In this document: positions 25,356 to 34,130 of the stretch, piece by piece
How the letters are laid out: each line of letters begins with the position of its first letter
How positions within the stretch are numbered: the stretch's first letter is position 1
NCBI RefSeq assembly: GCF_015163715.1
Contig: NZ_JADDUM010000037.1
Span: forward strand, 1-64,000
Length of the DNA: 64,000 nt
Origin: Pseudomonas cyclaminis
GTDB lineage: Bacteria; Pseudomonadota; Gammaproteobacteria; Pseudomonadales; Pseudomonadaceae
Direction of reading: 5' to 3'
The notes under the pieces: generated by a model
Seen by the model: the letters and a program-made list of their open reading frames with translations, nothing else
Told to the model about the DNA's origin: nothing
The model's database searches: none
Program-made: the position numbers and the translations under genes

Positions 25356-26279
25356 TTACAGCGCAGCCAACACCGCCTCCAGCTTCTCCTGATCCCGCGC
25401 AAACTGCCGAATCCCTTCCGCCAGCTTCTCAGTGGCCATCGCATCTTCATTCGACGCCCAACGGAACTGCGCTTCGTTCAACGGCTGGCGCGCTTCGCCC
25501 GGCGCGCCCGGTTGCAGTTTGCGCTCCAGCGGGCCGTTATCTTCGGCGAGCTTTTGCAACAGGTCCGGGCTGATGGTCAGGCGGTCGCAGCCGGCCAGTT
25601 GTTCGATCTGGCTGAGGGTGCGGAAGCTGGCGCCCATCACCACAGTCGGGATGGCGTTGGCCTTGTAGTAGTTGTAGATGCGCGTCACTGACTGCACGCC
25701 TGGGTCTTCGGCGCCGGTGTAGTCCAGGCCGGTGTTCTTGCGGTACCAGTCGTAGATGCGGCCCACGAATGGCGAAATCAGGAACACCCCGGCATCGGCA
25801 CAGGCCTGAGCCTGGGCGAAGGAGAACAGCAGGGTGAGGTTGGTCTGGATGCCGGCTTTTTCCAGGCGTTCGGCGGTGCGGATGCCTTCCCAGGTGGACG
25901 CCAGTTTGATCAGCACACGGTCCCGGCCGACACCGGCCTGGTCGTACAGGGCGATCAACTGGTTGGCCTTGGCCCACAGCGCGTCTTCGTCGAAGGACAG
26001 GCGGGCATCAACTTCGGTAGAGATGCGCCCCGGAATCACCTTGAGAATGCCGCAACCCACCGACACCGCGAAACGGTCACAGGCCAGGTCGACATCGCCT
26101 TTGGACACGCTCACCGCGTTACGCAGCAACTCGGCGTATTCCGGGATGGCGGCGGCCTTGAGCAGCAGCGACGGGTTGGTGGTGGCGTCCACCGGGCGCA
26201 GGCGGCTGATGGCTTCCAGGTCGCCGGTGTCGCAGACCACGGTGGTGAATTGCTTGAGTTGTTCGAGCTTGGACGTCAT
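25356..26279 (-). CDS. tal: Transaldolase (TalB type)
   Basis: A 307-residue class I transaldolase, matching TalB length. It opens with [20 protein letters not shown] and [12 protein letters not shown]; the Schiff-base lysine lies in [21 protein letters not shown]. It moves a dihydroxyacetone unit between sugar phosphates in the non-oxidative pentose phosphate pathway. It is downstream of a SorC-type regulator and two SDR genes on the same strand, so here it may serve a sugar or polyol catabolic operon as well as central metabolism. Confidence 0.95.
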   Translation of the reverse strand: MTSKLEQLKQFTTVVCDTGDLEAISRLRPVDATTNPSLLLKAAAIPEYAELLRNAVSVSKGDVDLACDRFAVSVGCGILKVIPGRISTEVDARLSFDEDALWAKANQLIALYDQAGVGRDRVLIKLASTWEGIRTAERLEKAGIQTNLTLLFSFAQAQACADAGVFLISPFVGRIYDWYRKNTGLDYTGAEDPGVQSVTRIYNYYKANAIPTVVMGASFRTLSQIEQLAGCDRLTISPDLLQKLAEDNGPLERKLQPGAPGEARQPLNEAQFRWASNEDAMATEKLAEGIRQFARDQEKLEAVLAAL

Positions 26280-26302
26280 GAGCGGCTGTCTCCAAAAAAA
26301 GG

Positions 26303-27256
26303 TTATTGGTTGAGGGCCTGTGCGGTATCCAGGTCGGTGATCAGGATGTCCAGATAGCCGCCCTTGAGCGCGCCACGAATCGCCTGGACCTTGTTCAGCC
26401 CGCCGGCCAGGCCGAGCACGCGGTGGATCGAGCGCAGCTTGGGCAGCGCCACCGACACCACGAATTCTTCATCTTCTTCCAGCACCGGTTTGCCCTGGGC
26501 ATCGAAGTAACGCAGGCAGATATCACCCACCGCGCCGCGCTCGGCCAGCAGGCGCAGCATGTCTTCGGTGTAGTAGTTGCCGCTGTTGCGCAGCAATTGC
26601 GAGGGCTCAAGATCGCCGATGCCGACAATCGCCAGGGTGATGCTGTCAAAGCGTTGGAGCACTTCCTTGACCTCTTCCATCTGCACGATGCGCTGCTTGC
26701 TCTGCACCGACTGCTCGATACTTTGGGACGGCAGCAAATACGCCGGGCAGTTGAGCAGGGTGGCCAGGCGTTGGGTCAGCAGCGTGGCTTCGAACGCGCC
26801 TTTGTTGCCGACGCCGCCCAGCAGTTGTACCACTTCCTCGGCACCTTGCTTGCCCGACTGCGCATGCAGGTGGCCGACCATGGCGCGGATGGTGCTGCTC
26901 CACGAGGAAATACCGATATGGTCCTGGGGCGACAGGCTGGTTTCCAGGTAGTGGGCAGCCGCCGAACCGATGGCTTGCTTGATGCTTTCGTCATTGCCGG
27001 GCTCGGTGGCTTCCACCACGATCACCCGGCGCACGCCGTAGCGGCGTTGCAGTTGGGTTTCCAGCTCCAGGTGCAGGCCTTGCAGGCGCATCACGCTGAT
27101 CTTCACGACGCCTTCTTGCAACGCCCGGCGCAGGGCGCGGCTGATAAAGGACTGGGACAGGTCCAGTTGCGTGGAGATTTCGGACTGCTTGAGCCCTTCT
27201 TCGTAATAGAGGCTCGCGATCTTGGTGATCAGGCGCTGTTCTTCGATCTGGCTCAT
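26303..27256 (-). CDS. SorC/DeoR-type sugar-binding transcriptional regulator
   Basis: A 317-residue regulator. The N-terminal HTH (residues ~8-55: [37 protein letters not shown]) is followed by a sugar-phosphate sensing domain of the SorC family ([11 protein letters not shown] ... [13 protein letters not shown] ... [28 protein letters not shown]). GAGG precedes the ATG. It sits between tal and two SDR dehydrogenase genes and presumably controls this cluster in response to a phosphorylated sugar. Confidence 0.9.
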   Translation of the reverse strand: MSQIEEQRLITKIASLYYEEGLKQSEISTQLDLSQSFISRALRRALQEGVVKISVMRLQGLHLELETQLQRRYGVRRVIVVEATEPGNDESIKQAIGSAAAHYLETSLSPQDHIGISSWSSTIRAMVGHLHAQSGKQGAEEVVQLLGGVGNKGAFEATLLTQRLATLLNCPAYLLPSQSIEQSVQSKQRIVQMEEVKEVLQRFDSITLAIVGIGDLEPSQLLRNSGNYYTEDMLRLLAERGAVGDICLRYFDAQGKPVLEEDEEFVVSVALPKLRSIHRVLGLAGGLNKVQAIRGALKGGYLDILITDLDTAQALNQ

Positions 27257-27301
27257 GAAGGCCTCAGTGATGACATCAATGCGGGTGAGGATACCAAACC
27301 C

Positions 27302-28102
27302 TTAAGACATGATCAGGCCGCCGTCGATATTGATCGCCTGACCGGTCAGGTACGCCGCGTCATCCGAGGCCAGGAACGCCACCAGGCCCGCCACATCCGA
27401 GGGCTTGCCGGCACGGCGCAGGGGGATGTTCTGGACCCATTCGGCCATCAACTCGCCCTTGCCGTAGCGCTTTTCGTCGGTGCTGAGAATCTCGCCCCAC
27501 ACGCGGTCGTTGTAGTCCCACATCTCGCTTTCGATGATGCCGGGGCAAAACGCGTTGACCGTGATGTTGTGCGGCGCCAGTTCCAGAGACAGGCTTTGAG
27601 TGATACCGATCACGCCCATTTTGCTCGCGGCGTAGTGGGGCGTGTAGATAAAGCCCTGGCGACCCTGGCCGGACGAGGTATTGATCAACCGCCCGCTGCC
27701 TTGCTTGACCATGTACTTGGCCGCCTCCCGGCACCCGAGCCACACGCCGGTGGTGTTGACTTGCAGCACCTTGTCGAAGTCGGCGCGGGGCATTTTGTCG
27801 TAGTGGTCGATGGTGATGATGCCGGCGTTCTGTACCGACACGTCGATGCTGCCGAAGCGGGCGTGGCCTTCGCGGTAGAGGCGTTCGATATCGCTTTCGT
27901 CGGTGACATCGATGCCAAGGGCGAGGGCGTTCACGCCGTATTCCCGGGCCAGTTGCTCGGCGGTGAAGGTCACGCGCTCCAGGTCATTGGAGGCCAGCAC
28001 CAGGTTGGCGCCTTCCTGGGCGAAACGCTCGGCAATCCCGGCGCCGATGCCACGGCAGGCGCCGGTGACCACTACAGTTTTACCGCTGAATCGTTGCGAC
28101 AT
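27302..28102 (-). CDS. Short-chain dehydrogenase/reductase (polyol or diol dehydrogenase type)
   Basis: A 266-residue classical SDR. The NAD-binding motif is TGACRGIG (about residue 13), with NAG in SVQNAGIIT, the catalytic Ser in INTSSGQGRQG, YAASK as Tyr/Lys pair, and C-terminal GQAINIDGGLIMS. The C-terminal substrate loop (IIESEMWDYNDRVWGEI) resembles sorbitol/acetoin-type dehydrogenases. The ATG at 28102 has AGGAG 6 nt upstream. It follows the second SDR by 9 bp. The exact substrate is unknown; neighbours suggest a sugar alcohol. Confidence 0.85.
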   Translation of the reverse strand: MSQRFSGKTVVVTGACRGIGAGIAERFAQEGANLVLASNDLERVTFTAEQLAREYGVNALALGIDVTDESDIERLYREGHARFGSIDVSVQNAGIITIDHYDKMPRADFDKVLQVNTTGVWLGCREAAKYMVKQGSGRLINTSSGQGRQGFIYTPHYAASKMGVIGITQSLSLELAPHNITVNAFCPGIIESEMWDYNDRVWGEILSTDEKRYGKGELMAEWVQNIPLRRAGKPSDVAGLVAFLASDDAAYLTGQAINIDGGLIMS

Positions 28103-28111
28103 GATCAACTC

Positions 28112-28875
28112 CTACCAGCACACAAAGCCGCCATCGACCAACAGGTCGACACCGGTGCAGAAAGACGAGGCCTGGCTGACCAGAAAGATCGCCGGGCCGA
28201 CCATTTCGTCCACGCTGGCCATGCGGCCCATGGGCGTGGTCTGTTCAAAGATCTTCACCTGGTCGGCCACTTCCGGGCGCGAGTTCATCGGCGTGGCGGT
28301 GTAGCCCGGGCTGATGCAGTTCACGCGCAGGCCCTTGTCGGCCCATTCCATCGCCAGGCTTTTGCTCAGGTGAATCACCCCGGCCTTGGAGGTGTTGTAG
28401 TGCGCCTGCAACAGGCCGCGATTGACGATGCTGCCGGACATGGAGGCGATATTGACAATGGCGCCTTTGCCACGCGGGAGCATCACGGCGGCCTGGGCCT
28501 GGCAACTGAGGAAGATGCCAGTGAGGTTGATGTCCAGGGTGGTCTGCCAGCGTTGCAGTTCCAGGTCCTCGGCGGCCTGGGCGTTGGCGATGCCGGCGCA
28601 GTTGACGGCCACGCTGAGTTCGCCGAGTTCTTGCTCGGTTCGTGCGACCGCCGCATCCAGCGCGGCGCGCTCGGTGACGGTGCCGCTCAGGGCCAGGGCG
28701 CGCCGGCCCAGGGCCTGGATGCGCTCAACGGTGCTGGCGATGCCGGGGCTGCCGGGCAGGTCAAAACACGCCACGTCGGCACCGGCTTCGGCCAAACCTA
28801 CCGCGATGGCTTGGCCGATGCCGCTGCGGCGCCGGTGACAAAGGCGACTTGGCCCTGAAGACTGAAAAGTTGCAT
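28112..28875 (-). pseudogene. Second SDR dehydrogenase, frameshifted in the Rossmann motif
   Basis: The reading frame starts at 28875 (ATG, GGAG 6 nt upstream) with MQLFSLQGQVAFVTGA, then breaks at about 28826. Restoring one base (GCCGCAGC to GCCGGCAGC on the coding strand) gives VTGAGSGIGQAIAVGLAEAG and joins the 227-codon frame ending at 28112. The rest is intact: NCAG, the catalytic IASMSGS, YNTSK and VDGGFVCW. Without the extra base the product stops after about 25 residues. This may be a real lesion or an assembly indel; four other genes in the window have the same kind of defect. Confidence 0.85.
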
Positions 28876-28910
28876 GGAAAACTCCGTTATTTGAAAGCGC
28901 CGCTATCCAA

Positions 28911-28941
28911 TGTGGGAGGGGGCTTGCCCCCCCGATGAGGC
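28911..28941. repeat. REP element at the SDR/soxG junction
   Basis: TGTGGGAGGGGGCTTGCCCC begins a single REP copy with one of the longest C runs in the window. It lies between the divergent frameshifted SDR gene and soxG, exactly where soxBDA would be expected. Confidence 0.85.
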
Positions 28942-28977
28942 CATCAGCCTCACAACAGAATTCAAAACAGGTGCTTT

Positions 28978-29610
28978 ATGACAGCAGCCAATGTTTACCA
29001 ACAACGCCCCACCACCGGCGCCAAGGCCGAGTCCTCGCTGCACCACGCCGACCTCCCCAGCCTGGTCGGCAAGGGCCGCAAGAACGCCGGCGTGACCGTG
29101 CGGGAAAAGAAACTCCTCGGCCACCTGACCATTCGTGGCGACGGCCATGATGCCGCCTTCGCCGCTGGTGTGCACAAGGCCCTGGGCATCGAACTGCCCG
29201 GCGCCCTGCAAGTCATCATCAAAGGCGAAACCAGCCTGCAATGGCTCGGCCCGGATGAGTGGTTGTTGATCGTGCCAAGCGGTGAAGAATTCGCCGCCGA
29301 GCAAAACCTGCGTGCCGCGTTGGGCGATTTGCATATCCAGATCGTCAACGTCAGCGGCGGCCAGCAGATTCTTGAACTGAGCGGCCCGAACGTGCGCGAC
29401 GTGCTGATGAAATCCACCAGCTACGATGTGCACCCCAACAACTTCCCGGTGGGCAAGGCGGTGGGCACGGTGTTCGCCAAGTCGCAACTGGTGATTCGTC
29501 ACACCGCTGAAGACACTTGGGAACTGCTGATCCGCCGCAGCTTCTCGGATTACTGGTGGCTGTGGCTGCAGGACGCCGCCGCCGAATTCGGCCTGAGTGT
29601 TCAAGCCTGA
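28978..29610 (+). CDS. soxG: Sarcosine oxidase gamma subunit, without its partner genes
   Basis: A 210-residue SoxG: SSLHHADLPSLVGKGRKNAGVTVREKKLLGHL at the N-terminus and the GcvT-like fold with LQWLGPDEWLLIVP and VVNVSGGQQ-type region (IVNVSGGQQILELSGPNVRDVL). It is a subunit of heterotetrameric sarcosine oxidase, which demethylates sarcosine to glycine, making 5,10-methylene-THF and H2O2. The gene is intact with AGGTG upstream, but soxB, soxD and soxA, normally directly upstream in pseudomonads, are absent; a REP and a divergent SDR gene lie there instead. Alone it should not form an active enzyme. Confidence 0.9.
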   Translation: MTAANVYQQRPTTGAKAESSLHHADLPSLVGKGRKNAGVTVREKKLLGHLTIRGDGHDAAFAAGVHKALGIELPGALQVIIKGETSLQWLGPDEWLLIVPSGEEFAAEQNLRAALGDLHIQIVNVSGGQQILELSGPNVRDVLMKSTSYDVHPNNFPVGKAVGTVFAKSQLVIRHTAEDTWELLIRRSFSDYWWLWLQDAAAEFGLSVQA

Positions 29611-29620
29611 GGAATGACCC

Positions 29621-30478
29621 ATGAGCCGCGCCCCTGATACATGGATTTTGACTGCCGACTGCCCCAGCGTGCTCGGCACGGTGGACGCGGTCACCCGCTA
29701 CCTGTTCGAGCAGGGTTGCTACGTCACCGAGCACCATTCGTTCGATGATCGCCTCTCGGGCCGGTTTTTTATTCGAGTGGAATTCCGCCAGCCCGATGGC
29801 TTCGACGAGCAAGGTTTCCGCGATGGCCTGGCCACTCGCGGTGAAGCCTTTGGCATGATCTTCGAGCTGACGGCGCCGAACTACCGGCCAAAAGTGGTGA
29901 TCATGGTCTCCAAGGCCGATCACTGCCTCAACGACCTGTTGTACCGCCAGCGCATCGGCCAGCTGTCGATGGACGTAGTCGCGGTGGTGTCCAACCACCC
30001 CGATCTGAAACCTTTGGCCGACTGGCATCAAATTCCCTACTACCATTTCCCCCTCGACCCCAACGACAAACCGTCCCAGGAGCGTCAAGTGTGGCAAGTG
30101 GTGGAAGATACCGGCGCCGAACTGGTGATCCTTGCGCGCTACATGCAAGTGCTGTCGCCGGAGCTGTGCCGCAAGCTGGACGGTAAGGCCATCAACATCC
30201 ACCACTCGTTGTTGCCGGGGTTCAAGGGCGCCAAGCCTTACCATCAGGCGTACAACAAGGGCGTGAAACTGGTGGGCGCCACGGCGCATTACATCAACAA
30301 CGACCTGGACGAAGGCCCGATCATCGCCCAGGGCGTAGAAGTGGTGGATCACAGCCACTATCCCGAGGACTTGATTGCCAAGGGGCGGGACATTGAAGGG
30401 CTGACATTGGCGCGGGCGGTGGGGTATCACATTGAGCGGCGGGTGTTTTTGAACGCCAATAGGACGGTGGTGCTCTGA
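29621..30478 (+). CDS. purU: Formyltetrahydrofolate deformylase
   Basis: A 285-residue PurU. The N-terminal ACT domain (residues ~8-85) is followed by a formyltransferase fold with the catalytic stretch INIHHSLLPGFKGAKPYHQAY and HYINNDLDEGPIIAQ (Asn/His/Asp triad). It hydrolyses 10-formyl-THF to formate and THF, balancing one-carbon units released by sarcosine oxidation. It lies 10 bp after soxG and upstream of fdhA, the usual order of the sarcosine oxidation operon. Confidence 0.95.
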   Translation: MSRAPDTWILTADCPSVLGTVDAVTRYLFEQGCYVTEHHSFDDRLSGRFFIRVEFRQPDGFDEQGFRDGLATRGEAFGMIFELTAPNYRPKVVIMVSKADHCLNDLLYRQRIGQLSMDVVAVVSNHPDLKPLADWHQIPYYHFPLDPNDKPSQERQVWQVVEDTGAELVILARYMQVLSPELCRKLDGKAINIHHSLLPGFKGAKPYHQAYNKGVKLVGATAHYINNDLDEGPIIAQGVEVVDHSHYPEDLIAKGRDIEGLTLARAVGYHIERRVFLNANRTVVL

Positions 30479-30483
30479 CTGGC

Positions 30484-30554
30484 GCCATCGGGGGCAAGCC
30501 CCCTCCCACAGTGGAATGCATTCCAAATGTGGGAGGGGGCTTGCCCCCGATGAG
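30484..30554. repeat. REPIN: two inverted REP copies
   Basis: A minus-oriented REP (30484-30510, GCCATCGGGGGCAAGCCCCC) faces a plus-oriented copy (30528-30554, TGTGGGAGGGGGCTTGCCCC) with a short palindromic spacer (TGGAATGCATTCCA). The doublet can fold into a long hairpin between purU and fdhA. Confidence 0.92.
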
Positions 30555-30655
30555 GCCCTTACAATCAACACAAGAAACAGCATCTGTAACCCGAGCATTT
30601 AACGCGCTGCCCCTAGGGCAACGCAGTTCCATAAAAACAACAGCGAGGTGAAAGC

Positions 30656-31855
30656 ATGTCTGGTAATCGTGGTGTCGTGTATCTCGGCAACGGCAAGGTC
30701 GAAGTACAGAAAATCGACTATCCCAAAATGCAGGACCCCCGTGGCAGGAAGATTGAGCACGGCGTCATCCTGCGCGTGGTTTCCACCAACATCTGCGGCT
30801 CCGACCAACACATGGTGCGCGGCCGCACCACTGCCCAGACCGGCCTGGTGCTGGGTCACGAGATCACTGGCGAAGTGATCGAAATGGGCAGCGGCGTCGA
30901 AAACCTGAAAATCGGCGACCTGGTCTCGGTACCGTTCAACGTCGCCTGCGGCCTGTGCCGCTCCTGCAAGGAACAACACACCGGCGTGTGCCTGAGCGTC
31001 AACCCGGCCCGTCCGGGCGGTGCCTACGGCTACGTCGACATGGGTGACTGGACCGGTGGCCAAGCCGAATACGTGCTGGTGCCTTACGCCGACTTCAACC
31101 TGCTCAAACTGCCGGACCGCGACAAGGCCATGGAGAAAATCCGCGACCTGACGTGCCTTTCCGACATTTTGCCGACCGGCTATCACGGCGCCGTGACCGC
31201 TGGCGTTGGCCCGGGCAGCTCCGTTTACATTGCCGGTGCCGGTCCCGTAGGCCTTGCGGCTGCCGCTTCCGCACGCTTGCTCGGCGCGGCGGTGGTGATC
31301 ATCGGCGACGTCAACCCGATCCGTCTTGCCCACGCCAAGGCGCAGGGTTTTGAAATTGCCGACCTGTCCACCGACACGCCGTTGCACGAACAGATTGCTG
31401 CGCTGCTTGGCGAGCCCGAAGTGGACTGCGCCGTCGATGCCGTAGGCTTTGAAGCACGCGGCCACGGCCACGATGGCGTCAAGGCCGAAGCCCCGGCCAC
31501 CGTGCTCAACTCGCTGATGGGCGTGGTGCGTGTAGCGGGCAAGATCGGTATCCCTGGCCTGTACGTCACTGAAGATCCAGGTGCCGTCGACGCCGCCGCC
31601 AAAATGGGCAGCCTGAGCATTCGTTTTGGTCTGGGCTGGGCCAAGTCCCACAGCTTCCACACTGGCCAGACGCCGGTGATGAAGTACAACCGCCAGTTGA
31701 TGCAGGCGATCATGTGGGACCGGATCAACATCGCCGAGATCGTTGGCGTGCAGGTGATCAGCCTGGATGACGCGCCGCGTGGGTACGGCGAGTTTGATGC
31801 GGGTGTGCCGAAGAAATTTGTGATTGATCCGCATAAGTTGTTTAGTGCGGCGTAG
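30656..31855 (+). CDS. fdhA: Glutathione-independent formaldehyde dehydrogenase
   Basis: A 399-residue zinc-dependent dehydrogenase of the P. putida FdhA type. The catalytic zinc site is NICGSDQHMVRGR and LGHEITGEV, structural-zinc cysteines are in ACGLCRSCKEQHTGVC and the NAD fold is GAGPVGLAAAASARLLG. It oxidises formaldehyde to formate without glutathione. GAGGTG precedes the ATG. In related genomes it ends the soxBDAG-purU-fdhA unit; here a REPIN separates it from purU and a terminator follows. Confidence 0.95.
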   Translation: MSGNRGVVYLGNGKVEVQKIDYPKMQDPRGRKIEHGVILRVVSTNICGSDQHMVRGRTTAQTGLVLGHEITGEVIEMGSGVENLKIGDLVSVPFNVACGLCRSCKEQHTGVCLSVNPARPGGAYGYVDMGDWTGGQAEYVLVPYADFNLLKLPDRDKAMEKIRDLTCLSDILPTGYHGAVTAGVGPGSSVYIAGAGPVGLAAAASARLLGAAVVIIGDVNPIRLAHAKAQGFEIADLSTDTPLHEQIAALLGEPEVDCAVDAVGFEARGHGHDGVKAEAPATVLNSLMGVVRVAGKIGIPGLYVTEDPGAVDAAAKMGSLSIRFGLGWAKSHSFHTGQTPVMKYNRQLMQAIMWDRINIAEIVGVQVISLDDAPRGYGEFDAGVPKKFVIDPHKLFSAA

Positions 31856-31864
31856 TTGATAGAT

Positions 31865-31891
31865 AGGGCGACTTAGAGTCGCCCTTGTTTT
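31865..31891. terminator. Rho-independent terminator after fdhA
   Basis: AGGGCGACT / AGTCGCCCT perfect 9-bp stem with TAG loop, then TTGTTTT. It lies 9 bp after the fdhA stop and 8 bp before the convergent small membrane protein gene, and may serve both. Confidence 0.85.
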
Positions 31892-31898
31892 GTGGAGA

Positions 31899-32258
31899 TC
31901 AGGCTTTTATTAATAGCCAACTGATAAACATCGTCAGGGCTGATAGATGGGTAATGAGTGAGGGTATAACCATCCAGCATCTGAGGCGTCTCGGGATCTT
32001 TTCAACATCTGCCGTGAGTATCAGGTTTCTCCATTGAAATAATTTTGGCAGAAGAATAACCGCGGCCACGACATATAGACGCACGTGTCTTCCCTCAAAG
32101 GGTAAGCGGCGCAGAGTAAGTCGAGTCCCGACGATGTATGCGCTGCATTGCAGATAATGTTCTGCTGCATCGAGCTTATCGAACATGACATAAAAGTTGA
32201 GTGGGAGGCTGAGTAGCATGATGGCTCCTGACAACATGCCAATAGATACCGGGTCCAT
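31899..32258 (-). CDS. Small membrane protein, putative immunity protein
   Basis: A 119-residue protein with three to four hydrophobic segments (MLSGAIMLLSLPLNFYVMF, VRLYVVAAVILLPKLF, LITHLSALTMFISWLLI). No family recognised. It directly follows the glycine-zipper protein gene: the ATG at 32258 abuts that gene's stop. Both are visibly poorer in G+C than the surrounding genes. An inner-membrane immunity protein for a pore-forming effector, like Tsi4 for Tse4 of P. aeruginosa, is the best inference. Confidence 0.65.
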   Translation of the reverse strand: MDPVSIGMLSGAIMLLSLPLNFYVMFDKLDAAEHYLQCSAYIVGTRLTLRRLPFEGRHVRLYVVAAVILLPKLFQWRNLILTADVEKIPRRLRCWMVIPSLITHLSALTMFISWLLIKA

Positions 32259-33242
32259 TCAGTCTCCCCAGGTTTTGTAGAGAAAGCTGCCCGCATCTAT
32301 GCCTACGTCGCTCGCGGCGGAGCCTAGGGCGAACCCTCCTGCAGCGCCTCCTACGATTGCACAAGCCAGGGCCCCAGCGCCGGCTGTAGGTATGCCAAAA
32401 ACAAGCATGCAGGCACCCATCCCGATAGCCGCGCCAATGTTTCCTCCTGCGTATGCACCACCAAGGCCAAACACCAACTTGCCTCCTTCAACATACTTTG
32501 CCTGCGCACATTCTTGCTCACGCCCGGTGGAGCAAGCCTCCGATATTTCCAGCGTCGTTGCTCCAATATCCAAAGCGATCCCAATATAAGTGCCTTTTTT
32601 CAAGATCTCCGAGGCCCTAGCTACTCGCTTGACAGTCTCTTCGTACCCGCGAATCTCCCCGTGATGCCAATAACTCTTACTGGAAATACCCAGCATCTTT
32701 TTAATCGAACCTTCATTTTTCAGGCCCGTGCCCAACCTTGCCAACCCCGAAAGTTGACCATCCAGCCTCGCAAATAACGCTCTGCGCTTAACCAGAAACT
32801 CATTCCTCGCACCCGCAGTGGCGTTCTTCAGGTATTGCTTATGCAATTCATCGATTTCCTTGAGCGTCTGCTCGATCTGCGTCAGGTGCTTGCTCCAAGC
32901 ACCGCTCACACTGCCGATACCCAAAGACGCATGGGACATGATGGCCTGTATCTGATCGTAGTTTTTGATCAAGAGTTGATCAGTGGCGGAATGCGCGAAC
33001 AAGGCATGTTTGATGTTAGCGGCTGATTGCATCAAGCGAGCTTCTTCAGCTGTACAGGCAGCAGTTCGGCTGTCCCCGATAATGACCAACTGCCCAGGCA
33101 GCACGACGGTGTTGCGAATGTGCTGGTTGAGGATGTCGAACTTGGTTTGGGTATTTGGGTTGAGCGAAAGGCCAAGTTTGAGCAGCGGATAAGGCTGCGG
33201 CCGTTCATTGATAAATGCATAGGCTCCCTGCATTGCGTGCAC
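32259..33242 (-). CDS. Glycine-zipper protein, putative Tse4-like type VI effector
   Basis: A 327-residue protein without a signal peptide. The N-terminal and central parts are largely helical (HLTQIEQTLKEIDELHKQYLKNAT). The last ~90 residues carry glycine-zipper and small-residue runs (GLGGAYAGGNIGAAIGMGAC, TAGAGALACAIVGGAAGGFALGSAASDVG) suited to membrane insertion. The overall form, including the opening GAYAFINERPQPYPLLKLGL and NTVVLPGQLVIIGD, recalls the T6SS pore-forming effector Tse4; this is recall, not a search. A partner membrane gene follows immediately, and there is no VgrG, Hcp or PAAR gene nearby. Confidence 0.6.
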   Translation of the reverse strand: MHAMQGAYAFINERPQPYPLLKLGLSLNPNTQTKFDILNQHIRNTVVLPGQLVIIGDSRTAACTAEEARLMQSAANIKHALFAHSATDQLLIKNYDQIQAIMSHASLGIGSVSGAWSKHLTQIEQTLKEIDELHKQYLKNATAGARNEFLVKRRALFARLDGQLSGLARLGTGLKNEGSIKKMLGISSKSYWHHGEIRGYEETVKRVARASEILKKGTYIGIALDIGATTLEISEACSTGREQECAQAKYVEGGKLVFGLGGAYAGGNIGAAIGMGACMLVFGIPTAGAGALACAIVGGAAGGFALGSAASDVGIDAGSFLYKTWGD

Positions 33243-33493
33243 CTCCAGGACTGTGGCGCACGACTATAAGAAGGCGCTACAAGCGAGGTAAGACGCATGC
33301 AGGGGCGGTTTTAACGTTTCGGAAATGGACTACTTAAGTCCAGGCGAATGCCTACGATTGCAGCCGTCTGTAGATCACATCCAGCAGATCACACCCATCG
33401 CAGCGGGGAGGGGATGGCGCTGTCGTGGACGACCGGGGAGCTACAAGCGCCATCCTCCGCCATGAGCAAGCCATCCAGCCGATGAAGATCAAA
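33243..33493. other. Intergenic region upstream of the effector gene
   Basis: About 250 bp before the REPIN, with no convincing gene. It is the likely promoter region of the minus-strand effector/immunity pair; ACCTCC immediately before its start codon, read on the minus strand, gives a GGAGGT ribosome-binding site. I see no other structure. Confidence 0.5.
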
Positions 33494-33582
33494 TGTGGGA
33501 GGGAGCTTGCTCCCGATGACGGTGGGTCAGCTACACATAGGCGGCCTGACACTCTGCCATCGGGGGCAAGCCCCCTCCCACA
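33494..33582. repeat. REPIN with one diverged arm
   Basis: A plus-oriented REP with compensating changes (TGTGGGAGGGAGCTTGCTCC, 33494-33519) faces a standard minus-oriented copy (33556-33582). The paired A/T substitutions keep the hairpin of the first copy, so structure is conserved. Confidence 0.88.
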
Positions 33583-33595
33583 CGGGTTTACGCTG

Positions 33596-34054
33596 TCAGC
33601 GGGTAGCCAGTGCGCCTTGATAAACCGTCGGGCCTGTCGGCTGCTTGGTCACCGACCCACCTTTGGTCTCCGCACTTACCATCAACTCCACCGGCTGACT
33701 GATGCTCGCCTGCTGGCGCGGGTTCAAGCCGATGATGCCTTGGCCATCCTCCGGCAGCAGCCCCAGCGAAACCGGCTGGCCACCTTCGGGCAGGGCCCAC
33801 AGTTCCAGGCTTTGGTCGGGTGCCGGGGCCGTGGTGGCGATGGGTTCGACTTCGAGGTAGTCCTTGTGCGCTCTGATTTGCGCGGCCGGCTGCTGGGTGG
33901 TGGTCACCAGGGTGGCGGCGGACTTGACGTTGTCCTGAGTGTAGAGCGCGCCGCCGAGGCCGCAGAGGAGGGCTAAGCAGACGCCGATAAACAGGCGGGT
34001 GCGGTTCCAGAATGGGGGCTTCTGTTCAATCACTGTGGGGCGTGTCGCGCTCAT
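33596..34054 (-). CDS. RskA-C-like membrane protein lacking the sigma-binding domain
   Basis: A 152-residue protein with one membrane segment (LFIGVCLALLCGLGGALY) and a periplasmic domain aligned over its length with the C-terminal half of the anti-sigma factor encoded just upstream. Shared landmarks are PFW near the membrane, TLV-QQPA, LELW, G-P-SLGL, and GGS-T-QPTGP-YQG at the end. It has no cytoplasmic anti-sigma domain. AGGA lies 8 nt before the ATG. It appears to be a duplicated, truncated anti-sigma paralogue that could modulate the sensor domain (inference). Confidence 0.75.
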   Translation of the reverse strand: MSATRPTVIEQKPPFWNRTRLFIGVCLALLCGLGGALYTQDNVKSAATLVTTTQQPAAQIRAHKDYLEVEPIATTAPAPDQSLELWALPEGGQPVSLGLLPEDGQGIIGLNPRQQASISQPVELMVSAETKGGSVTKQPTGPTVYQGALATR

Positions 34055-34130
34055 TGAGATTTTCCTGACAGGGCTTTCACACTTGTCATGGACCCCGATA
34101 GGCGCGATGGGTTCCTGGCCCCGGTTCAGC

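Noticed and set aside
26306-28858. An 850-codon open frame on the + strand
   Set aside because: It is antisense to the SorC regulator and both SDR genes, which have clear family motifs; the frame is open because of high GC at third positions.
30484-33582. REPIN hairpins as CRISPR repeats or as a mobile element
   Set aside because: Only two copies each in inverted orientation with no regular spacers; no transposase or cas gene is present.
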